Source: Actinomycetota bacterium (GTDB taxonomy: Bacteria > Actinomycetota > Acidimicrobiia > IMCC26256 > PALSA-610). Taken from it: 7,567 bases of DNA. The DNA is taken from the NCBI GenBank assembly GCA_005779345.1, contig SXJQ01000151.1, forward strand, positions 1 to 7,567, given 5' to 3'. This document shows positions 1 to 5,130 of the stretch, piece by piece. Positions within the stretch are counted from its first letter, which is position 1. Each line of letters opens with the position of its first letter. The notes beneath the pieces were generated by a model. That model saw only the letters and a program-made list of their open reading frames with translations, was not told where the DNA came from and made no database searches. A program made the position numbers and the translations under genes.

Positions 1-1
1 C

Positions 2-916
2 CTCGCCGCGACGGAGCGCCACCTCGACGCGAAGCATCCACTCGTACAAGCGCGCGTCCTCGACGGTTCCGCGCGTCTGACCGCCGCGATCCCACCGATC
101 GCCGACGCGCTCTCGGCCACGCTGCGGCGCTACACGGTGCGTCACGTGACGCTCGGTGATCTCGTGGCGCGCGGCGCACTCGACGAGCGGGCGGCGGGGT
201 TCTTGTGGGCCGCGATGCAGACCAGGAGCCGGATCGCGGTGTCGGGAGAACCCGGCGCCGGCAAGACCACGCTGCTCGCCGCATTGCTCGCGGCTGTCCC
301 CGCGGGTCAGTGCGTGCGGTGCTGCGAGGAGATCCGTGAGCTCTCGGTCGCGCTCGTCCACGGCGCCTATTACGAGACCCGTCCTGCGGGACTCGACGGA
401 ACCGGTGAGATCAGCCTGCGCGATCTCGTGAAGTTCGTACTGGCGATGCGACCGGACCGGATCGTGGTGGGTGAGGTGCGGGGCGCGGAGGCGTTCGAAT
501 TGACGCGGGCGGTCAATGCAGGGTGCGGCTTCTTGTGCACCGTGCACGCGAACGGAGCGCGCGAAGCCCTCTCGGCTCTCGTCAACGCCGCGTTGATGGC
601 CGGCGAGAACGTCACCGAACATGTCGTTCGCAAGGTGTACTCGGAGGCGCTCGATCTGGTCGTGCATCTCGACCGTGACGACCGACCCCGCGAGGGCTCC
701 GACGCCGTGCAGCGCGAAGTTCGCGAGATCACAGCGGTGGCTCCGTCGCTCGGTGACGACTTCACGTGCGAACCGATCTTCGTGCGCCGCGCGCCAGGTC
801 GGCCGCTCGAATGGACCGGTATCGTCCCCGATCGACTCGCCGACCGGATCGAACGGGCGCTTCCCGCGGGCGACTCGCTGCGCCGCCGGCTCGAGACCCG
901 GGTCGTGGTCGCGTGA
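2..916 (+). CDS. tadA: Tad pilus assembly ATPase TadA/CpaF, C-terminal part (5' end cut by window)
   Basis: Hexameric secretion ATPase of the type II/IV (GspE/VirB11-like, CpaF) family, which powers Tad/Flp pilus assembly at the cytoplasmic face of the membrane. The reading frame is open from base 2, and the residues before the first in-frame GTG (137) still match the family (an 'LDGSARLTAAIPPIA'-like stretch at about residues 19-34), so the gene begins upstream and 304 residues are visible. Seen motifs: Walker A GEPGAGKTT at visible residues 82-90, an Asp-box-like EEIREL around 105-110, the MRPDRIVVGEVRG Walker B region ending near 161, and the His-box TVHAN with His182. Full CpaF proteins are roughly 400-500 residues, so the N-terminal domain is missing only because of the window edge. 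The TGA stop overlaps the GTG start of tadB by 4 bases. The family is certain; the paralogue name (TadA versus CpaF) is convention. Confidence 0.95.
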   Translation, partial: LAATERHLDAKHPLVQARVLDGSARLTAAIPPIADALSATLRRYTVRHVTLGDLVARGALDERAAGFLWAAMQTRSRIAVSGEPGAGKTTLLAALLAAVPAGQCVRCCEEIRELSVALVHGAYYETRPAGLDGTGEISLRDLVKFVLAMRPDRIVVGEVRGAEAFELTRAVNAGCGFLCTVHANGAREALSALVNAALMAGENVTEHVVRKVYSEALDLVVHLDRDDRPREGSDAVQREVREITAVAPSLGDDFTCEPIFVRRAPGRPLEWTGIVPDRLADRIERALPAGDSLRRRLETRVVVA

Positions 917-1803
917 ACCTCCTCGCGGCGTTGGCCGTCGGGGTGGTGGCCGCGGTGATCGTGGCGCGGGCGACGGGCGCACGCTTCACGGCGGGGCGAC
1001 CCAGGGTCTCGCGACGCGCCGCTCGCTCGTCGGCACGTGCCGTGTGGCTCGCCCAGGCGGGCAGCAACCTGTCGCCGGGCCAGTTCGCGATCGGCTCGGC
1101 GCTATCGGGAGTCGTCGCGTTGGTCGTGGTGGCCGCGGCGACGGGTTCGGCCGCGGTCGCGGCGGTCCCCGCCGGCGCGGTGGCATTGCTGCCGCGCGGC
1201 TTCCTCGCGCGCCGCCGCGCGGAGCGCATGGCCCAACTCCGGACCGCCTGGCCCGACGGCCTGCGCGACCTCGTGGCTTCGGTCGCGTCGGGCTATTCGA
1301 TCTCGCAGGCGGTGGAGCACCTCGCCGCGCACGGTCCTGCGCCGCTGCAGGAGGCGTTCGGCCGGTTCGCCGTGCTGCGATCGATGCTCGGCACGGCCGC
1401 GGCGCTCGAGGTGATCCGCGAGGAGGTCGCCGACCCGACGACCGATCGCGTCGTGGAGGTCCTCGTGCTCGCTCACGAACGCGGGGGTTCGATCGTGCGC
1501 ACGGTGCTCGAGGACCTCGCCACGGCAACGACCCGCGACGTCCGCACGGCCGAGGAGATCCACACCGAAGGCCTGGAGATGCGAATCAACGCGCGGAGCG
1601 TGGTCGTACTCCCGTGGCTCGTCCTCGTGTTGCTCTGCATTCGGCCGGGGCCGTTCCGCGACTTCTACGCGACCGGACGCGGGGTCGCGGTGCTCGTCGT
1701 CGGCGGGTTGATGAGCACGCTCGGAGCATTCGTCGTCCGGCGGCTGGGGCGTATCGACGACGAACCGCGGGTGTTCGGACACGGCGCGGAGACTGCGGCA
1801 TGA
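913..1803 (+). CDS. tadB: Tad pilus platform protein TadB (T2SSF domain)
   Basis: Inner-membrane platform protein of the Tad machine, 296 residues, expected to couple the ATPase to pilin extraction together with TadC. Visible layout: an N-terminal membrane segment (residues 2-20), a double hydrophobic stretch (about 58-95), a cytoplasmic T2SSF-type helical domain (about 110-225, with WPDGLRDLVASVASGYSI at 113-130 and VLAHERGGSI around 185-194) and two C-terminal membrane segments (about 229-243 and 257-275). The GTG start at 913 overlaps the tadA stop as GTGA; an open frame extends further upstream but would lie inside tadA. No clear Shine-Dalgarno site precedes it, so translation is probably coupled to tadA. 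Position between tadA and tadC supports the call. Confidence 0.9.
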   Translation: MNLLAALAVGVVAAVIVARATGARFTAGRPRVSRRAARSSARAVWLAQAGSNLSPGQFAIGSALSGVVALVVVAAATGSAAVAAVPAGAVALLPRGFLARRRAERMAQLRTAWPDGLRDLVASVASGYSISQAVEHLAAHGPAPLQEAFGRFAVLRSMLGTAAALEVIREEVADPTTDRVVEVLVLAHERGGSIVRTVLEDLATATTRDVRTAEEIHTEGLEMRINARSVVVLPWLVLVLLCIRPGPFRDFYATGRGVAVLVVGGLMSTLGAFVVRRLGRIDDEPRVFGHGAETAA

Positions 1804-2723
1804 CCGCGACGGCGATCGGCGCGGCGATCGGCGTCGGATTCGCCGCCGCGGGTCTCGCGCGGGCGTTCGTCCCACCGACGCCGCGGCTCGCGCCACGGGT
1901 CCGCCCGTATCAACACATCGCGCGCGCAGCGCTCGGCCTGCCCCCCGACGTCGAGCGGGCCGGTCGGGAGACGACGATCGTCGGTGGTCTGTTCGGCCCG
2001 CCGCTCATGGCCGCGGCGCGCAAGGTCGGGCGGGTGGTCGAGTCTCGCGGCGACGAGGAAGTCGCGCGCGCGTTGCTCCAAGCAGGGCGCGTCGCGTCTG
2101 TCGACGACTTCCGGCTTCGCCAAGTTGCGACGGGCGCGGCGGCCGCGATCGCGTTCGGTCTCGTCGGGACCGTGTTGTTGCCCGTCCCGGTGCTCGTGCT
2201 GGCCTTCGTGATCACCGGGTTCGTGTGGGGTTCGGCACGAGTGCGGGCCGAGGTCGATCGTGCCGTCGAGGCGCGCCGTGCCCGCCTACGACTGGAACTC
2301 GCCACCGTGTCGCAGCTCCTCGCCCTCCACGTCCGGACGGGGGCCGGACCGGTGCAGGCCGTGCAGCGATTCGTCGACCGCGGTCTGGGTGCCGTTGCCG
2401 AGGAGCTGCGTGGCGTCGTCACCGCGGTACGTCAAGGGACGCGAGAGGCCGACGCGTTCCGGCGTGCGGCCGAGCTCACACCCGCGCCCGAGTCGGCACG
2501 AGTCCACCTCCTGTTCGCGAACGGCGCCGAACGTGGTTCCGACCTCGCCGCCGCTCTGCTCGCGGTCGCCGACGACCTGCGCGAGGCGCGTCGCGACGAG
2601 GTGCGCCGCGCCACGATCCGCTCGCGCGCCGCGATGTTGCTTCCCACGATCGGGATCCTCGCGCCGGTGATGCTCTTGTTCATCGCAGCACCGCTGCCAT
2701 CCATCGTGATGGGCGCTCGCTGA
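1800..2723 (+). CDS. tadC: Tad pilus platform protein TadC (T2SSF domain)
   Basis: Second inner-membrane platform protein of the Tad machine, 307 residues. It has an N-terminal hydrophobic segment (residues 2-24), a conserved-looking 'ALLQAGR' stretch (91-97) typical of the region before the first core TM, two adjacent membrane segments (about 109-143), a T2SSF helical domain (about 160-275, including LLALHVRTGAGPVQAVQRF at 173-191) and a C-terminal membrane helix (279-304). The ATG at 1800 overlaps the tadB stop (ATGA) and has GGAG at 1788-1791, a well-spaced ribosome site. The frame is open far upstream of this start, but that part runs through tadA and tadB in the wrong frame and is not protein-like. 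TadB/TadC pairs are the normal arrangement in Tad loci. Confidence 0.88.
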   Translation: MTATAIGAAIGVGFAAAGLARAFVPPTPRLAPRVRPYQHIARAALGLPPDVERAGRETTIVGGLFGPPLMAAARKVGRVVESRGDEEVARALLQAGRVASVDDFRLRQVATGAAAAIAFGLVGTVLLPVPVLVLAFVITGFVWGSARVRAEVDRAVEARRARLRLELATVSQLLALHVRTGAGPVQAVQRFVDRGLGAVAEELRGVVTAVRQGTREADAFRRAAELTPAPESARVHLLFANGAERGSDLAAALLAVADDLREARRDEVRRATIRSRAAMLLPTIGILAPVMLLFIAAPLPSIVMGAR

Positions 2724-2748
2724 TCGCGTTGCTCCGACACCTGGCCAT

Positions 2749-2782
2749 CGCCCAACGACCCCACCGCCCAACGACCCCACCG
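2749..2782. repeat. Perfect 16-base tandem repeat, two copies plus 2 bases
   Basis: The unit CGCCCAACGACCCCAC occurs at 2749-2764 and 2765-2780 without mismatch, followed by CG of a third unit before the match breaks. It fills the middle of the 81-base gap between tadC and the Flp-like pilin gene. It is C-rich and almost free of G on the coding strand, so its RNA would be weakly structured. No function is known to me; it may be slippage-generated spacer DNA or a protein/RNA binding element upstream of the pilin. Confidence 0.85.
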
Positions 2783-2792
2783 ACAACACCCG

Positions 2793-2798
2793 AAAGGA
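2793..2798 (+). promoter_or_regulatory. Ribosome binding site of the Flp-like pilin gene
   Basis: AAAGGA lies 6 bases before the ATG at 2805. It fixes the pilin start at 2805 rather than at the internal ATG (2889) that falls exactly at the predicted processing site. It is one of the clearer Shine-Dalgarno sites in the pilus operon, consistent with strong independent translation of the major pilin. Confidence 0.6.
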
Positions 2799-2804
2799 CG
2801 ACCC

Positions 2805-3011
2805 ATGCAATCCCACATCTCCGACTTCGTACCTGTCTGCGACGCGCATCGCCGCGGTCGACGTCTCCGCGATCACGACGAGGCGGGCATGACGACCGCC
2901 GAACTCCTCGGCAACGCGGCCCTCGGCATCGCGGCGCTCCTCGCGATCTGGGCCGGTATGCAGGCGCTCGGCCTCGACATCGTCGACTGGATCCGTGGCT
3001 CGGTGTTGTGA
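2805..3011 (+). CDS. Flp-like (DUF4244-type) prepilin, probable major Tad pilin
   Basis: Small prepilin of 68 residues, the likely structural subunit of the pilus. A hydrophilic, positively charged leader (residues 1-28) ends in the class III/type IVb-like site DEAG|MTTAEL: cleavage after Gly28 would leave Glu33 at mature position +5, the residue needed for pilin N-methylation and assembly in related systems. A single hydrophobic helix follows (about 34-54) and a short tail DIVDWIRGSVL. The mature protein would be 40 residues, in the usual range for Flp pilins. Residue +6 is Leu where Flp pilins usually carry Tyr (Glu-Tyr pair). The gene has its own ribosome site and sits after an 81-base gap, whereas all other genes here overlap. 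I infer DUF4244 affinity from the MTTAE-type processing motif and actinobacterial context; a profile search would confirm it. Confidence 0.8.
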   Translation: MQSHISDFVPVCDAHRRGRRLRDHDEAGMTTAELLGNAALGIAALLAIWAGMQALGLDIVDWIRGSVL

Positions 3012-3433
3012 CGCGCTCGCAACCACCGGCTGCAGAACCCGGGGCAGTCGCGTCGCGAGACGCGCCCGACGATCACGGGTTCGTCACGGTGCAGTACGTC
3101 GCGGCGACGGCGTTCAGTCTCGTGCTGTTGGTGTTGTTCGCGAACTTGCTGGTCGACCTCTATGCCCGCGCCGCGGTTCGCGACGCGCTCGACGAGGGCG
3201 CGCGGGCGGCGGCGATCGTCGGCGGCGGCCCGCGCGAATGCGAGGAGCGGGCGCGCGCCGTCGTCTCACAACTCGTGCGCGGCAGCGCCGGGCGCGACAT
3301 CGACATCGAGTGTGTCGAACCGGGGAACGGCTTCGTCCGCGCTCGGGCCCGGGTCCGCTTGCGGGCGTGGCTCCCCGGGGTTCCGGACTGGACGTTCACC
3401 GTGACCGCGCTCGGCCGCGAGGAGCCGACGTGA
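3008..3433 (+). CDS. TadE-like minor pilin / pilus assembly protein with Gln at the +5 position
   Basis: A 141-residue single-pass membrane protein. The N-terminal 24 residues are hydrophilic and end in DDHG, followed by FVTVQYVAAT and a membrane helix (about 31-52), then a helical stretch rich in Ala and charge (LYARAAVRDALDEGARAAA, 51-69) and a C-terminal beta-type domain with Cys78 and Cys102, a possible disulfide pair outside the membrane. This is the layout of TadE-like pseudopilins. If processed after Gly24, mature position +5 is Gln29, not the usual Glu. Start chosen at GTG 3008, which overlaps the pilin stop as GTGA; the same frame is open much further upstream, but only as an out-of-frame run through tadC. 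Likely a minor pilin or priming factor; the exact role is inferred from layout and position. Confidence 0.75.
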   Translation: MTRSQPPAAEPGAVASRDAPDDHGFVTVQYVAATAFSLVLLVLFANLLVDLYARAAVRDALDEGARAAAIVGGGPRECEERARAVVSQLVRGSAGRDIDIECVEPGNGFVRARARVRLRAWLPGVPDWTFTVTALGREEPT

Positions 3434-3873
3434 CGACGCCCGACGCGACGGGAACCGGCGTGCGCAACACGACGCGTACGAGCGGCGGCTTCGTCGCGAC
3501 GGAGTTCGTCGCCGGCGTGGCCCTGCTGCTCGTTCCGGTGCTCATGCTCGTCGCCGCGTTGCCGACCTGGGTCGAGCGTCGACATGCCGCGACCGTGGCG
3601 GCCCGTGAGGCGGCGCGGGCGGCGACGGAGACCTTTCCGGCCGACGCGGCGCGAGGCCGAGCGGTCGCCGAGGTGGTCGCGGCCAACTATGGCATCGATC
3701 CCGACGACGTGACCGTCGAGGTCGATTCCGCCGATGTTCGCGGCGGACAGGTCGTCGCTCGCGTCACGGTGGCGCTGCCCGCGCTGGCGGTTCCGTTCGG
3801 TGGGGGTGTGGGTCAATGGCATCTCACGACGACCTACGCGCTCCGTGTCGACGACTACCGGTCGCGCACGTGA
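3430..3873 (+). CDS. TadE/TadF-like minor pilin
   Basis: A 147-residue single-pass membrane protein of TadE/F type. After a 20-residue hydrophilic leader comes SGG|FVATEFVAGVALLL: cleavage after Gly20 leaves Glu25 at +5 followed by Phe, a good match to type IVb pseudopilin sites. The membrane helix runs about 26-46, then an amphipathic Ala/Arg-rich helix (49-66) and a C-terminal extracytoplasmic domain with two beta-rich stretches (DDVTVEVDS about 92-100; GGQVVARVTVALPAL about 105-119). GTG 3430 overlaps the previous stop as GTGA and has GAGGAG at 3419-3424, 5 bases upstream, the best ribosome site among the overlapping junctions. Role as minor pilin or tip component is inferred from family and neighbours. 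Confidence 0.75.
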   Translation: MTTPDATGTGVRNTTRTSGGFVATEFVAGVALLLVPVLMLVAALPTWVERRHAATVAAREAARAATETFPADAARGRAVAEVVAANYGIDPDDVTVEVDSADVRGGQVVARVTVALPALAVPFGGGVGQWHLTTTYALRVDDYRSRT

Positions 3874-4283
3874 GGCGCGACGAGCGCGGGACGACCACGC
3901 TCTGGGTGCTCGGTCTCTGCGTGTGCCTGCTGTTCCTCGGGGGTGTGGTCCTCGACCTCTGGCGTGTCGTCGAGGAGCGACGTGCGCTCGCGGCGATGGC
4001 CGACGCGGCGGCCGCGGCCGGTACCACCGGGCTCGACGAGGATGCGCTGCGACGCGGCGAGACGACACTCGATCCGCGCACCGCCGAGCGCCTCGCGATC
4101 GATCAGCTCCGCCGTGAGGGCGACCGCGGCGACATCGCGGATGCCTGGATCACCGCGACCGACACGACCGTGCGGGTGGAGGTGGTCGGCACGGTCGACT
4201 TCTCGTTGCTCGGCATCTTCGTCGGCGGCGACCCGATCGAGGTGCACGCCCGCGCGGAGGCGGAACCGCGCCGCATCCCCTGA
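3870..4283 (+). CDS. TadG-like membrane-anchored pilus protein (short)
   Basis: A 137-residue protein with RRDERGTTTLWVLGL at the very N-terminus, a membrane helix (about 9-29), then VLDLWRVVEERRALAAMADAAAAAG (27-51), which fits the Tad N-terminal domain pattern (hydrophobic helix, 'D' then a register of helix leading to an A-A-D-A-A-A-A-G-like stretch) of TadG-type proteins. The remaining ~85 residues form a small globular tail. TadG proteins are often several hundred residues with a von Willebrand A domain; that domain is absent here. Mature +5 after Gly7 would be Trp12, so pilin-type methylation is unlikely. Start: GTG 3870 overlaps the previous stop like its neighbours; ATG 3816 would add 18 residues and overlap by 58 bases, with only a vague G-rich region upstream, so it is less likely. 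Last gene of the visible tad set. Confidence 0.68.
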   Translation: MRRDERGTTTLWVLGLCVCLLFLGGVVLDLWRVVEERRALAAMADAAAAAGTTGLDEDALRRGETTLDPRTAERLAIDQLRREGDRGDIADAWITATDTTVRVEVVGTVDFSLLGIFVGGDPIEVHARAEAEPRRIP

Positions 4284-4300
4284 ACGCTGTATCGGGGCGG
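4271..4300 (+). terminator. Weak hairpin at the end of the pilus operon
   Basis: CCG (4271-4273) and CCCC (4277-4280) can pair with GGGGCGG (4294-4300), leaving a 3-base bulge and a 13-base loop, around the TGA of the TadG-like gene. There is no U-run. It could attenuate transcription between the pilus genes and the following hydrolase gene, or could be chance in GC-rich DNA; low confidence. Confidence 0.2.
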
Positions 4301-4305
4301 CAACA

Positions 4306-5052
4306 ATGGCACCGGTGACCCGCCTTCGTGTCGTCAGTTGGAACCTGCAGGGCTCCCAGTTGCGCGACATCGCCGGCGTCGCCCGCGTCCTGCGCGACAT
4401 CGATGCCGACCTCGTGTGTCTCCAGGAGGTGCAGCGTCGCCAGTACCGGCGGCTGACGTCCGCCGTCGGCAACTTCGGCGTCTGGTCGTTCAAGCACTGG
4501 CCGGTTCGAGGCCCAGCGGAGGGAATGGCGGTGATCGCGAGGGCACCGATCGTGCGCAACCGGACGTTCGCGATCAGTCGGTCGGAGCCGCCGTGGAGTT
4601 GGCGCCGCCGGATCGCGATCGCGGTCGTCATCGAGATCGACGGCGTGTTCGTGCGCGCCGTCAACACCCACCTCGGCGCGGGCGTGACCGACGAGGAACG
4701 CGCCCGTCAGGCCCGCCGCATCGTGTCGATCGCTCGCGATCTGCACGTGCTCGTCGGCGACCTCAATGTGGTGCCGGGCTCGGGGGTGCTCGCCGAGTTC
4801 GCGCCGCTGCGCGATGCGTGGAGCGTGCTGCACGCAGGGCTGCGGAGCCCGAACACGAACTGGGACCCGGGCCCGCGCGACCACCCGCCGGTGCAGCGAC
4901 TCGACTACGTCCTCGTCGACCCCGCCACGGCCGTGCACGACGTGCTGATCCCGACCGATTGGGAGCGCTATGCGCCGCTCTCCGATCACCTGCCCGTCGT
5001 CGTCGACCTCGAGCGCGACTTCCCGGCGGCCGAGCGCGCGCGTCCAGGCTGA
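4306..5052 (+). CDS. Endonuclease/exonuclease/phosphatase (EEP) family metal-dependent hydrolase
   Basis: A 248-residue protein of the DNase I/exonuclease III/phosphodiesterase superfamily, which hydrolyses phosphodiester or phosphate ester bonds with Mg2+-type metals. All the expected motifs are visible in order: RVVSWNLQ (Asn13), LVCLQEVQ (metal ligand Glu41), VNTHLGA (His122), VGDLNVVP (Asp152, Asn154), RLDYVLV (Asp200) and LSDHLPVVVDL (Asp227-His228). There is no signal peptide or membrane segment, so it should be cytosolic. Length is typical for compact family members. The ATG at 4306 is preceded by a G-rich GGGGCGG, a poor ribosome site; GTG 4315 is an alternative. It begins 22 bases after the TadG-like gene and may be read through from it. 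Substrate (DNA, RNA, lipid head group or phosphate ester) cannot be told from sequence. Confidence 0.88.
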   Translation: MAPVTRLRVVSWNLQGSQLRDIAGVARVLRDIDADLVCLQEVQRRQYRRLTSAVGNFGVWSFKHWPVRGPAEGMAVIARAPIVRNRTFAISRSEPPWSWRRRIAIAVVIEIDGVFVRAVNTHLGAGVTDEERARQARRIVSIARDLHVLVGDLNVVPGSGVLAEFAPLRDAWSVLHAGLRSPNTNWDPGPRDHPPVQRLDYVLVDPATAVHDVLIPTDWERYAPLSDHLPVVVDLERDFPAAERARPG

Positions 5053-5067
5053 GCGCGTCGTCGCCCG

Positions 5068-5095
5068 TCGACCTGACGTCGACGTCAGGTAGCCT
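5068..5095 (+). promoter_or_regulatory. Possible sigma-A-type promoter of the thiolase gene
   Basis: TCGACC (5068-5073, 4 of 6 matches to TTGACA) and TAGCCT (5090-5095, matching TAnnnT) are 16 bases apart, placing a start near 5102 and a leader of about 30 bases before the ATG at 5131. The 20-bp palindrome lies almost exactly between and over these boxes, as expected for an operator. The hexamers are weak by themselves, and GC-rich DNA gives such matches by chance. Confidence 0.35.
5071..5090. promoter_or_regulatory. Perfect 20-bp palindrome, probable operator upstream of the thiolase
   Basis: ACCTGACGTCGACGTCAGGT is identical to its own reverse complement over all 20 bases; the next flanking pair (G/A) breaks the symmetry. 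It lies in the 78-base intergenic region, 40 bases before the thiolase start. The core is TGACGT-CG-ACGTCA, two ACGT half-sites 2 bases apart. This layout resembles sites reported for MerR-family LiuR-type regulators of branched-chain amino acid and fatty acid breakdown genes; assignment to that family here is inference. TetR-type regulators of lipid genes are the other plausible binders. Confidence 0.7.
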
Positions 5096-5121
5096 CCGAC
5101 GCCCGCTCTCGCGAACCGCTC

Positions 5122-5128
5122 GGAGGAG
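5122..5128 (+). promoter_or_regulatory. Strong Shine-Dalgarno site of the thiolase gene
   Basis: GGAGGAG ends 2 bases before the ATG at 5131 (the GGAGG core leaves 4 bases). It is the strongest match to the 16S rRNA tail in the window and supports the chosen start. Confidence 0.65.
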
Positions 5129-5130
5129 CC

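Noticed and set aside
621..1799. Possible long N-terminal extension of TadC (frame open back to 621).
   Set aside because: This part lies across tadA and tadB in another frame and is Arg/Gly-rich without domains. The ATGA junction at 1800 with GGAG upstream gives a normal-length TadC.
2710..2754. Inverted repeat TGGGCG (2710-2715) with CGCCCA (2749-2754) after tadC.
   Set aside because: Only 6 pairs with a loop of over 30 bases; too weak to call a terminator.
2225..3007. Possible long N-terminal extension of the first TadE-like protein.
   Set aside because: The stretch overlaps tadC and the pilin gene out of frame and is low-complexity Arg/Pro-rich. GTG at 3008 gives a normal pseudopilin with a short leader.
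2889..3011. Alternative start of the pilin at the internal ATG, which would remove the leader.
   Set aside because: It would begin exactly at the mature N-terminus and lose the Gly needed for prepilin peptidase. The ATG at 2805 has a good ribosome site.
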